From Halobacillus litoralis (GTDB lineage Bacteria > Bacillota > Bacilli > Bacillales > Halobacillaceae), in NCBI RefSeq assembly GCF_009856415.1, contig NZ_WMEZ01000001.1, positions 930,001-994,000 on the forward strand: 64,000 nt of DNA, written 5' to 3'. The number at the start of each line of letters is the position of its first letter. Within the stretch, counting starts at the first letter, position 1. The notes beneath the pieces are model-generated. The model did not search any database. It was not told the DNA's origin and worked only from the letters and a program-made list of their open reading frames with translations. Shown piece by piece: positions 9,120 to 17,148 of this stretch. The translations under genes and the position numbers were made by a program.

Positions 9120-9913
9120 TCGTCATTTGACTCCTTCCACGCAGCGAGCTTTTTCTTTATATCTTCTATGCGATCTTCCGCTGCTTTCTCCCCCGCCTCT
9201 ACAATTTCCTGGATCTTCGTAAAAGCCCGGGAGCTGAACTTGGATACATCCGGCTTGATCATCACATCGGCATCAGAGGATACGCCAATGGCCGTAACCA
9301 ATTCATCCTGCATAATATCGATGCTCTGTGTGATGACATCATAGATGGAATTAATGTTTGGATCGGAATCAAAATGAGCACAATCCACAGCAATAATGAA
9401 TGCTGCCCCCATATCTTTCACCACAGAGACAGGCACACGATCAATGACTCCTCCATCAATATAAAGACGGTCGTCGATTTTTTCAGGAACGAAGATACCG
9501 GGAATCGCAATGCTTGCTCGAACCGCTTCACTTGCAGGACCTGTGGTGAAGATTTTTTTCTCACCGGCATACAAGTCCGTTGCGATAATGGACATCGGCG
9601 TTTGAAAATCTTCGATGTTCTTTCCGAACGTGAAGAGGCGGATGTATTCCTTAATTCTTTTCCCTTGCACAAATCCCATTTTAGGGACGGTGAAATCCAA
9701 ATAATACTTTCGTTTAAACGTAAAGGCGAGTTTATACATATCTTCAATTCTTTGTCCGGCAGCAAAAAAAGAGCCGACGAGCGCCCCCATGCTGCTTCCT
9801 GCAATGAAATCAACGGGAATATCATGTTCACGAAGGACCTTCAGAACACCCAAGTGTGCAAAACCACGCGCCCCTCCAGAACCTAAAGCCAATCCGATCT
9901 TTGGTCTCGCCAC
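9116..9913 (-). CDS. ylbK: YlbK, patatin-like phospholipase family protein
   Basis: A 265-aa protein with all patatin/NTE motifs. LGSGGARGFAHLGVL gives the oxyanion loop, GSSMGALVG the nucleophilic Ser (G-x-S-x-G), and YIDGGVIDRVPV the catalytic Asp. A lipid acyl hydrolase activity is expected from the family, but the physiological substrate is unknown. It is translationally coupled to ylbL by an ATGA overlap, so the hydrolase and the membrane protease are made together. Confidence 0.92.
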   Translation of the reverse strand: MARPKIGLALGSGGARGFAHLGVLKVLREHDIPVDFIAGSSMGALVGSFFAAGQRIEDMYKLAFTFKRKYYLDFTVPKMGFVQGKRIKEYIRLFTFGKNIEDFQTPMSIIATDLYAGEKKIFTTGPASEAVRASIAIPGIFVPEKIDDRLYIDGGVIDRVPVSVVKDMGAAFIIAVDCAHFDSDPNINSIYDVITQSIDIMQDELVTAIGVSSDADVMIKPDVSKFSSRAFTKIQEIVEAGEKAAEDRIEDIKKKLAAWKESNDE

Positions 9914-10062
9914 TCGTCATTCCTCCTTCATCCATGTGGTTTATTTTATGGAATAAACCATTCCCTTATGAGCGTACACATGGAATATAGACAAACTGTG
10001 AGCACGCGTCGAAATCTATACCCATTCTACTATTCCTATGATGAGAAGTACAGAAAACAGCC

Positions 10063-11274
10063 ATGTCTAAGGAGGCGTTCTCGATTTCCAAATTGAAAAC
10101 CATCGCATTGACGCTGCTCGCTTCGGCGCTTGCGGTTTCCTTGATTTTATATCCACGTGATGCCCTGTCCGCTAGTCTCAGAGGACTTGATCTTTGGTGG
10201 GAAATCGTCTTCCCTTCCCTGCTACCCTTTTTTATAACCGCAGAATTTTTAATCGGCTTCGGTGTTGTACACGGGCTGGGTGCCCTTAGTGAACGTTTCA
10301 TGAGACCGTTGTTCAATGTGCCCGGCTGTGGCGGGTTCGTTTGGGTAATGGGAATGGCAAGCGGCTATCCATCAGGAGCGAAATGGACCGCGGACCTGCG
10401 CAAGAAAGGACAAGTGACACGTGCCGAAGCTGAGAGGCTTGTAGCTTTCACAAACGCTTCCAGTCCGCTTTTCATTTTCGGGGCGATCGCTGTAGGATTT
10501 TTTCACGATGCAAGCCTTGGCATTCTCATTGCCATTGCCCATTACGGTGGGAATTTTCTAGTGGGCATTGGCATGCGCTTTTATAAGAGGAATGATCAGG
10601 AACGAAGCATGGACCGAGCTTCTGCTTCTTGGAGAGATGCGTTCAGTAAGATGCACCAATCCCGGCTGGAGGATGGGCGGACGTTGGGGAAATTGATGGG
10701 GGATGCAGTCACACGATCTGTGGACACGCTTCTTATGGTCGGTGGTTTTATCATGCTTTTCTCCGTCCTCACGGAATTGTTAAAGCAAACGGGAGCCATC
10801 CATATTTTTTCGCACCTGCTCTTTTATACAGGACTGCCGGAAACTTTCCATGTGCCTTTTACAGCGGGGATGTTGGAGTTGACGACAGGAATCGGTGCGA
10901 TCACAGAAACCCATGAACCTTTGCTCGCGCAGCTTTTAATCGTCAGTTTTATTCTCGGTTTTCATGGATTTTCGATCCAGGCCCAAATTGCAAGCATCCT
11001 CGCTGAAACGGACATTCGTTTCAAACCGTATGCACTAGCTAGGATCGCTCATGGCATTGTCGCCGCAGCTCTGATTTATGTGTTGTACTTTGTTTACCGT
11101 CCCTTTCAACAGCAAAGCATGCCGACCTGGAATCCGAATGAAAACTTCACGACTCCTATTCTTGAATTTTTTAATCATTATGGACCGCCGATTACATTGC
11201 TTATGATTATGCTCATGATCGCGGTGAAATGGAACAGTGAGCGGAAAGCAAAAAAACGATCCCTACGCGTATAA
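10063..11274 (+). CDS. ylbJ: YlbJ, sporulation integral membrane protein
   Basis: A 403-aa multi-pass protein with roughly eight to ten membrane segments. Conserved motifs include WWEIVFPSLLPFFI, GMASGYPSGAKWTADLR and the nucleoside-recognition/gate-domain-like LELTTGIGAITETHEPL. It belongs to the YlbJ family, required for full sporulation in B. subtilis. The start is unusual. The only in-frame ATG (10063) has no ribosome site upstream. A strong AAGGAGG lies inside the frame (10069-10075), 8 nt before an in-frame ATT (10084), which may be the true start. Confidence 0.9.
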   Translation: MSKEAFSISKLKTIALTLLASALAVSLILYPRDALSASLRGLDLWWEIVFPSLLPFFITAEFLIGFGVVHGLGALSERFMRPLFNVPGCGGFVWVMGMASGYPSGAKWTADLRKKGQVTRAEAERLVAFTNASSPLFIFGAIAVGFFHDASLGILIAIAHYGGNFLVGIGMRFYKRNDQERSMDRASASWRDAFSKMHQSRLEDGRTLGKLMGDAVTRSVDTLLMVGGFIMLFSVLTELLKQTGAIHIFSHLLFYTGLPETFHVPFTAGMLELTTGIGAITETHEPLLAQLLIVSFILGFHGFSIQAQIASILAETDIRFKPYALARIAHGIVAAALIYVLYFVYRPFQQQSMPTWNPNENFTTPILEFFNHYGPPITLLMIMLMIAVKWNSERKAKKRSLRV

Positions 11275-11296
11275 TCCGTAGAGATCGTTTTTTTTG
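11251..11296. terminator. Bidirectional terminator between ylbJ and coaD
   Basis: AAAAAACGATC and CTACG pair with CGTAG and GATCGTTTTTT. The left arm lies inside the last codons of ylbJ. Confidence 0.88.
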
Positions 11297-11305
11297 TTAT
11301 CGTCA

Positions 11306-11794
<489 letters not shown>

Positions 11795-12343
11795 TTACTC
11801 AAAAATCGATACACCAATATTACTTCCGTAATGATCGGTTTTCATACGTTTCAGACGCCCTACTTCTTCAGGTATTTCTTCTGAAGCATCGTGCTCACAA
11901 ACGATGGTCGCCTCTTCTCCGACCAAATCAAATTCTAAAAGCGCTTCCATTAAGTCCTGATAAGAAAACTTCTTATAGGGTGGATCCAGGAAAATATAAT
12001 CGAACGTCAATCCTCGTTTACCAGCCGCCTTAATCGCGCGCATGGCATCGGTTTTAAATACTTCTGTACGCTCATTGATATCGAGCGTTTTTATATTTTC
12101 ATAAATGGTTTGGATCGCTTTTTGCTGTTGATCGACGAACACACAAGATTCCACGCCGCGGCTCAAAGCTTCGATCCCGAGACCACCGCTCCCAGCAAAC
12201 AAATCCAAAGCTTTTCCACCTTCGAAAAAAGGTCCAATACCATGAAAGACCGCTTCTTTCACCTTATCTGTCGTCGGTCTGGTTTTATGTGTAGGGACAG
12301 ATTTCAACGGACGTCCCTTAAATTCACCAGCAATCACTCGCAT
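11795..12343 (-). CDS. rsmD: 16S rRNA (guanine966-N2)-methyltransferase RsmD
   Basis: A 182-aa class I methyltransferase. MRVIAGEFKGRPLK opens the protein, LDLFAGSGGLGIEALSRG is the S-adenosylmethionine loop, and FLDPPYKK is the DPPY catalytic motif. The start is the ATG at 12341-12343 behind GAGGTGTACAGG; the frame continues upstream without a better site. First gene of the rsmD-coaD pair. Its upstream region is filled by structured repeat elements. Confidence 0.95.
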   Translation of the reverse strand: MRVIAGEFKGRPLKSVPTHKTRPTTDKVKEAVFHGIGPFFEGGKALDLFAGSGGLGIEALSRGVESCVFVDQQQKAIQTIYENIKTLDINERTEVFKTDAMRAIKAAGKRGLTFDYIFLDPPYKKFSYQDLMEALLEFDLVGEEATIVCEHDASEEIPEEVGRLKRMKTDHYGSNIGVSIFE

Positions 12344-12419
12344 CCTGTACACCTCACTTGTCATCATTCCCCATAATCCTACCACAAAACAGACGTCGCA
12401 GGGAAGTTCTAAAGCGGAA

Positions 12420-12516
12420 GTGCCTTGGGCAGCCCCGACAAGCTTAAGAACAAATGTGCAGTGAAGCGTTTTTCTTCACGGAACATTTGGGCTTAAGACC
12501 TCGAGGGGCTAGGCAC
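12420..12516. repeat. Nested-stem element I with GTGCCT/AGGCAC ends
   Basis: About 97 bp folding as one long hairpin. The nested arms are GTGCCT/AGGCAC, AGCCCC/GGGGCT, CTTAAG/CTTAAG, AAATGT/ACATTT and GTGAAG/CTTCAC. It is followed by CTGGAGCTGGA. Elements of this look are scattered in Bacillaceae genomes as far as I recall. No function can be read from the sequence. Confidence 0.85.
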
Positions 12517-12543
12517 TGGAGCTGGATGGGACAGGGTGTGGAA

Positions 12544-12706
12544 GTGCCCGAAGTGCCCTGATCAAAATGAAGTTCAGCTAAGTACGCGACGTCCTGTCGC
12601 AACGCTGAACGACCCCACTTCCTGTGGGGTCAAGCATAAGCAAAGCTGCGGAGTGGGTGTCTTTTCCCACAGAGCAGAATTGCTTATGTCTCGAGTGTCT
12701 GGGCAC
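12544..12706. repeat. Multi-hairpin element II with GTGCCC/GGGCAC ends
   Basis: The outer ends GTGCCC (12544) and GGGCAC (12701) enclose three internal stems: TTCAGC...GCTGAA, GACCCCAC...GTGGGGTC, and CATAAGCAA...TTGCTTATG with an inner AGTGGG/CCCAC arm. It is followed by CTGGAACCG, like the CTGGAGCTGG after element I, which suggests the two are diverged relatives placed in tandem. Confidence 0.8.
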
Positions 12707-12930
12707 TGGAACCGAATTAATAGGGTGTGGAGAGTTGTCGGACGACCAAGCAAACGTAGAATTTTGCACATTTTTTTATTTCAAGTGAATAAGCTGGTTC
12801 AGCAACGTACATACTAGCACTTGAAGCGGATGATACTGCTTCTGAAAACGGAGAAGGCTTACATCCCCATAAGCTCTTCCTCCGGTTTCTCCTCTCCCTT
12901 TACTTTTTTGTTTCATCTCTGATGATTCAG

Positions 12931-12960
12931 AAAAGCGGGGTCGCCCGTCATGGGCGACCC
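12931..12960 (-). terminator. Terminator of the exported-protein gene
   Basis: A perfect GGGTCGCCC/GGGCGACCC stem begins at the stop of the minus-strand gene. It is followed on that strand by CGCTTTTC. The stretch 12710-12930 holds nothing else that I can identify. Confidence 0.75.
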
Positions 12961-14321
12961 TATTTTTTTTGCTCGAAATCAGATCCAGTCGTAAGATTTA
13001 TATCAACTAACTCCTGAAGATCATGCCAATTTATAAACGGAGAATCTTCTACCATGACCAATACTTTCTGCCCCATCCCAAAGCTTTCATTATTGACAAT
13101 AAACGTCGGTTGATCGACATAAAAGCGATACTCCTTCCCTGGAACCTCTAAAAGATAGACCTTGCTTTTCTCAATTTCCGTAAGTTTATAATTGAGGACA
13201 CGGCTGAGATCAGGTAATGCAAGATACGGTGACCCATGATAGTGAACGATACGATCTGATACAAGCTGACCATGATTAAACACATGCCGACTTTCAACGA
13301 AGTAAAGATTATCTTCTGTAGGGGCCTCGTAGTTTCGGAAAAAGGATGTTTCTGCTCCAAAAACGGTGGACAATGCTTCATCAAGGTACACCCCTAAATC
13401 TTTTATGTTTTCAGCTTGTAACAGACGTTCTTTCCACATCATGAGCTCATCTTTTGTTAGCGAGGCTGCTACTTCACTCGCCATCAATGAATTATTTCTT
13501 GTGAAAATATTTTTGACAACCTTTAACTCCCATGGGTTTGCTTCTGCAGTAACTTTTCTCAAATGGTCTACAACATACTCCGCTTGCAGTTCCTCTATGT
13601 CTCTTCCTTCAACCTTCATATGGTTGGAGGAAACTTTTGTAACTGACTGATCTAGCTGAATCAGAACAGGACCCATCCCCTCCAGGAAGTTTTGTATCTC
13701 CTGTTTGACTGAAGCCGCAAGCTCCGTTCCGGCTTCATATGTAACGATACTATTTCCTACGTGCCATAAGGAGGCTTCACCTTTCCTTGCCATAGGTAGC
13801 GGTTCATTTATTGATGGAAACTTATAATAATGGAGATTTTCCATTTGGATATCGCTTTGTTTTTTAGAAGGAACGAGCCATGGGTCTTTCACCTCATCAA
13901 AGTCTTGAATCGTGAGTGAAAAGGTTGAATGCATCACTCGATCGTCTTTCTTCAATTTAATCATCCAATCATTGATGACCTCATTCTCAGGCATAGGCAT
14001 TGTATAATCCACAAAAACTTCCCCTTCCATTTCTAAAATCATTTCAGGGTTTTTTTGATTGGTTATGCGACACGGTGACTCTTTTTGTGAACATACGATT
14101 TCGGTTGCTTTTTCCGGAATCTCCAACGTGTAGATTCCTGCTTTTACTTGTTCATATGTATAGGCAAAATGCAACTGATTTTCTTTGACAGTCATGGAAA
14201 TTTCCAAATCTTGTAACTTGCTGACTTTTTCGCTACCCGCTTCTGCTCGGTCCCATTGATAAAGGAGCATGAGGGTGGACACACTGAAAAGTAAAATGAG
14301 CGGTATCCATATGCGCTTCAT
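12960..14321 (-). CDS. Unrecognised exported protein with a possible stalk-type C terminus
   Basis: A 453-aa protein with a basic N terminus and one hydrophobic segment (IWIPLILLFSVSTLMLLY, about residues 4-21), either an uncleaved anchor or a signal peptide. The rest is extracellular-type sequence with no enzyme motif that I recognise. The last 110 residues (from FVESRHVFNHGQLVSDR to LQELVDI) loosely resemble the paired beta units of copper-amine-oxidase-N or stalk domains. The start is the ATG at 14319-14321 behind AAGGAGGGGAG. No counterpart is known to me in the B. subtilis ylb cluster. Confidence 0.75.
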   Translation of the reverse strand: MKRIWIPLILLFSVSTLMLLYQWDRAEAGSEKVSKLQDLEISMTVKENQLHFAYTYEQVKAGIYTLEIPEKATEIVCSQKESPCRITNQKNPEMILEMEGEVFVDYTMPMPENEVINDWMIKLKKDDRVMHSTFSLTIQDFDEVKDPWLVPSKKQSDIQMENLHYYKFPSINEPLPMARKGEASLWHVGNSIVTYEAGTELAASVKQEIQNFLEGMGPVLIQLDQSVTKVSSNHMKVEGRDIEELQAEYVVDHLRKVTAEANPWELKVVKNIFTRNNSLMASEVAASLTKDELMMWKERLLQAENIKDLGVYLDEALSTVFGAETSFFRNYEAPTEDNLYFVESRHVFNHGQLVSDRIVHYHGSPYLALPDLSRVLNYKLTEIEKSKVYLLEVPGKEYRFYVDQPTFIVNNESFGMGQKVLVMVEDSPFINWHDLQELVDINLTTGSDFEQKK

Positions 14322-14423
14322 CCTGCTCCCCTCCTTTTCCAATTTACATGCACAAAGTTTCGTGCTACCTTTAATTTGATTGTTTAATAGACTGCTCTTT
14401 TATATCTCAATGTTTATTCTAGA

Positions 14424-14990
14424 TAAGCTCACAATTGTGGAAGACTCAGTTTCGAGATGTTTGTTGGAGTGTAGGCGCTCCGGGAAAAGGTTCGCTTTCC
14501 ATGGGGCGGGCGGTGAGCCTCCTCGGACTTCGTCCTGCAGGGTCTCACTTGTCCCACACGTCCCATAGGAGTCTCACCGTTTCCCTCAGCCCCTTGACCG
14601 AATAAGTGACTCGAAACTACTCCCAGAATAAGCAGCTTTCGAGCGTAACAGAAGTTTGTGGCCACTCTAAAAATAGCAGTACTTGTATTCTAAAGCTTGC
14701 TATAGAGCACTTTTCACCTAGAGCGCAGTTGTTTTGGAAGATGCTCTTAATGTATATGTGGGTTCGTTTCTCCCCCACATCGAATGGGGTGGTTGGGAAG
14801 GTGCGAGACTCCCGTGGGAGAAGGAGATAGGCTAGATCCCGCAGGACGCAGTCCGAGGAAGCTCGGCGCTCCCCCACAGGAAAGCGAGTAGCTTCCCAAC
14901 CAACCCGTGCGCCCAGTATGGCAACGAACCCTGAACACATCTTGAAACTGAGTTTTCAAGAATCCTGCCTTATACTTGAATAACTAATAA
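14424..14990. repeat. Composite palindromic repeat, locus C
   Basis: The left end GGAAGACTCAGTTTCGAGATG (14449 on) leads into a core with GGTTCGCTTTCCATGGGG and GTGAGCCTCCTCGGAC (about 14477-14602), closed by GACTCGAAACTAC. The right core (14760-14931) is framed by a perfect GGGTTCGTT/AACGAACCC pair and contains GAGACTCCCGTGGGAG. It ends in ATCTTGAAACTGAGTTTTC. The locus lies between two divergently transcribed genes, so any promoter for either must lie in or next to it. Confidence 0.9.
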
Positions 14991-15031
14991 TCAATGAGTA
15001 TCAGAGCTGATTAGAAAGGATGTACATATCT

Positions 15032-15421
15032 ATGATACAAAAATTCATCGAACTTGGCGAAGGGTATGCCGATATTTATGAACTGGTTGACCTCGGAACA
15101 CGGATGCCTGAACGCATTCAGCATGCGATCGCTTTCTACAGTGAAAAAAACGGCGAGCCGGTCGCTTCTCTGTCTTTAGTGATGAAACCTGCGCATAACG
15201 ATAAATTCCAGCCGATCTATATTTGCAGGGAAGGTATCCCCAACCCGCACGAAAAGCCAAATCAACGCTTTGAGATGTATAAAGAAATGGTGGAGCAGGC
15301 AGGAAAAGAAGTCGCGGAATTCACCATCAAACCTTCCAACCTTTTTCCTGAAACCGAGCTTTTTTACCAGCATTTAATTGGCATTCTTCGGATGAATAAA
15401 TTTATCGCCCCATTAAGCTGA
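15032..15421 (+). CDS. YlbA-like protein (DUF7147 family, tentative)
   Basis: A 129-aa cytoplasmic-type protein with IELGEGYADIYELVDL near the N terminus and IYICREGIPNP in the middle. From memory this resembles YlbA of B. subtilis, a family sometimes mislabelled methylthioribose kinase. No kinase motif is visible. The start is the ATG at 15032, about 10 nt after AAAGGATG; the upstream ATG at 15020 overlaps that site. It is displaced relative to B. subtilis, where ylbA lies next to ctaG. Confidence 0.72.
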   Translation: MIQKFIELGEGYADIYELVDLGTRMPERIQHAIAFYSEKNGEPVASLSLVMKPAHNDKFQPIYICREGIPNPHEKPNQRFEMYKEMVEQAGKEVAEFTIKPSNLFPETELFYQHLIGILRMNKFIAPLS

Positions 15422-15449
15422 GGTCTTAATCATGAACCCGACAGCGTCC

Positions 15450-15487
15450 AAAAAAAAGCGCCCGCTTCTTAAGCGGACGCTTTTTTG
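15450..15487. terminator. Bidirectional terminator before ylbG
   Basis: AAAAAAAGCG and CCGCT pair with AGCGG and CGCTTTTTT. It serves the convergent genes on both sides. Confidence 0.87.
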
Positions 15488-15493
15488 GTACAT

Positions 15494-15772
15494 TCAGATG
15501 CCCATCTTGTAATCATACTGTTTGGCTTTATCAGGCTTTGCTCCTTCGTATTCTGTGCGAACATCCGGTTTATAGGAAGGCACAACACGGGAAACGAATG
15601 GTAAGCGTTCGAGCTTTTCCATTTTGTACTCGACATCTTCCTGGTTCACATACAATAAGGCATACTTCATTTTTTTAGATGCGTGAATCAGATGGCCATG
15701 TTTCTTGATCTGTCTGATGTTTTTCATATGTTGAAAATATACGATTAGTCCTTGTCGTTTCGTTCGGATCAT
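15494..15772 (-). CDS. ylbG: YlbG, DUF2129/UPF0298-family protein
   Basis: A 92-aa protein with GLIVYFQHMKNIRQIKKHG and YALLYVNQEDVEYKMEKLERLPFV, the two conserved parts of the YlbG family. Members are small cytoplasmic proteins of unknown function, usually next to ylbF. The start is the ATG at 15770-15772 with GGGGAG upstream. Here it is separated from ylbF by an oppositely transcribed small gene. Confidence 0.87.
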   Translation of the reverse strand: MIRTKRQGLIVYFQHMKNIRQIKKHGHLIHASKKMKYALLYVNQEDVEYKMEKLERLPFVSRVVPSYKPDVRTEYEGAKPDKAKQYDYKMGI

Positions 15773-15859
15773 TGTTTGACTCTACTCCCCATCGAACATA
15801 ATAGATTAACGTCAGTTTACCAAATATCCCCGCTTACGGCAATGAGGAGGTTGGTGTTC

Positions 15860-16189
15860 ATGCTCACAGACCATGAACGGGCATCGCTTGTTTTTGAAGA
15901 GCTTTTACAGAAATCGGACAAACTCGCTCATGTGTTATTAAAAAAAATCGCTGGAATTCCTTTTGTCTATTTGCGCCCGGAAGAAGGAACAACAAAGAAA
16001 GATGTGGAAGAAACGTTAAAATGGTGTGCATCAAAAGCGATGAAAGGAAAACGCCTGACCCTTGCGATGAGCTACGTACGCAAGAATCAGGCGCTCTATG
16101 TTTATCGTGTCCGCTTTTTAGTTCCCCAGCGCAAAATGTTTTGCTGTGGGAACTTATGCGACGACTGTATTCGTTTTACGGATCCTTAA
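15860..16189 (+). CDS. Small protein with Cys-rich tail, convergent on ylbF
   Basis: A 109-aa basic protein with no family that I recognise. It has an amphipathic N-terminal half, and near the C terminus FCCGNLCDDCIRF places four Cys within nine residues, suggesting a metal or Fe-S site. The start is the ATG at 15860, 9 nt after GAGGAGG; a GTG at 15854 is too close to that site. It overlaps the end of ylbF by 4 bp on the opposite strand, and the YlbF tail is also Cys-rich. This suggests a shared function but does not prove it. Confidence 0.72.
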   Translation: MLTDHERASLVFEELLQKSDKLAHVLLKKIAGIPFVYLRPEEGTTKKDVEETLKWCASKAMKGKRLTLAMSYVRKNQALYVYRVRFLVPQRKMFCCGNLCDDCIRFTDP

Positions 16190-16629
16190 GAAGCACAACC
16201 ACAGCTGCCGCCGCTTCCGCATCCACCACTGCATCCAGTATCGGTAAGCGCCATGCCGTTTTTCGGCACTTTGATTTGCTCGCTTACACTAAAGGCTACA
16301 CTTTCGCTGATCTCATCCAGAAGCTTTTGGATATTGCGTTCAGCTTTTTTGAAGTGGGCTACCGTCTCATGCATATCCATCTCTCTTTTTACGGAGCGGA
16401 CTTTTTTCATGATGGTATTGTAATCGGGATGATATCGGCCGAAACGCTGCACGTCCTCATAGTGTTCTTTCATATCTGCAAAGTTTTTTATGAGTCTTTG
16501 CGCCTCTTTATCATTCTCAAGAGCGTTCTTAGCCTCCTGGTATTCTTGCATGGTCTCTGAATGCATGACCATCTGCCCAATCGATTCCGAGTGGTCCAGC
16601 AGATCGACAATTTCCATTGTAGCTAGCAT
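16186..16629 (-). CDS. ylbF: YlbF (RicF), subunit of the RicAFT complex
   Basis: A 147-aa helical protein of the YlbF/YmcA family (about residues 5-115) with a C-terminal tail containing GCSGGCGSGGSCGCAS. In B. subtilis YlbF, YmcA and YaaT form a complex carrying Fe-S clusters through such Cys. It stimulates Spo0A phosphorylation and RNase Y-dependent mRNA maturation, acting in sporulation, competence and biofilm formation. The start is the ATG at 16629 behind GGAGGTGG. Confidence 0.93.
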   Translation of the reverse strand: MLATMEIVDLLDHSESIGQMVMHSETMQEYQEAKNALENDKEAQRLIKNFADMKEHYEDVQRFGRYHPDYNTIMKKVRSVKREMDMHETVAHFKKAERNIQKLLDEISESVAFSVSEQIKVPKNGMALTDTGCSGGCGSGGSCGCAS

Positions 16630-16671
16630 AGTACATGTCCACCTCCATCTTCTATCTTATCAAATAGGAAA

Positions 16672-16716
16672 GCAGATGGAAATGAAAGATCTATTTTAAA
16701 GATCTTTTCCATCTGC
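16672..16716 (-). terminator. Long inverted repeat after ylbD
   Basis: GCAGATGGAA ... GATC pairs with GATC ... TTCCATCTGC with two small bulges. It stands in the gap between ylbD and ylbF. The trailing T tract is weak, so termination may be incomplete. Confidence 0.6.
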
Positions 16717-16723
16717 CCTGATT

Positions 16724-17089
16724 TTAGTAATAAGGGTATTCCATTTCCTTCTGATTTTTTCCAGATTCTTTCTTGACGTTTGTGATCAGCTGTTGAAATT
16801 GACCGATCGCTCCGTTCAGTTCATCGATTTGTCTTGAAACCTCTTCCCAATTGATATCTTCCATCAAGCCACCCAGCTGTTTGATCCAGTCCATCTTCGC
16901 TGCAGGGCTTTCCTTTTTTTCAGATGGCAGGGAATCCCAAAAAGGGTCATCTTCGCCGAGGATCATATATTTCTCATAATAACTTTGAATCAATTTATGA
17001 TTTTTCCTCAACTGTCCCTTCACTTTCGGGTGTTTGTTGACAAAGGCTTTGAACTGCTGAACGCTCGGGTGCAATTCATTTGTACTCAT
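16724..17089 (-). CDS. ylbD: YlbD, putative spore coat protein family
   Basis: A 121-aa hydrophilic protein beginning MSTNELHPSVQQFKAFVNKHP, the conserved opening of YlbD. It has a tyrosine- and proline-containing end (EMEYPYY). B. subtilis YlbD is described as a putative coat protein, and the evidence for a function is slight. The ribosome site is GAGGTG. The B. subtilis neighbour ylbE was not found between ylbD and ylbF. Confidence 0.82.
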   Translation of the reverse strand: MSTNELHPSVQQFKAFVNKHPKVKGQLRKNHKLIQSYYEKYMILGEDDPFWDSLPSEKKESPAAKMDWIKQLGGLMEDINWEEVSRQIDELNGAIGQFQQLITNVKKESGKNQKEMEYPYY

Positions 17090-17148
17090 ACCTTCTACAC
17101 CTCACTGTAAGAACTACAGTATAGCCTATGCAGAAAAAAAACGGGCGT

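Noticed and set aside
12536-12817. A 93-codon frame across elements I and II
   Set aside because: It is made of hairpin arms, lacks a ribosome site and reads unlike any protein.
12420-12900. Possible riboswitch or T-box upstream of rsmD
   Set aside because: The stems are explained by repeat elements I and II, and no T-box or riboswitch core motif was found.
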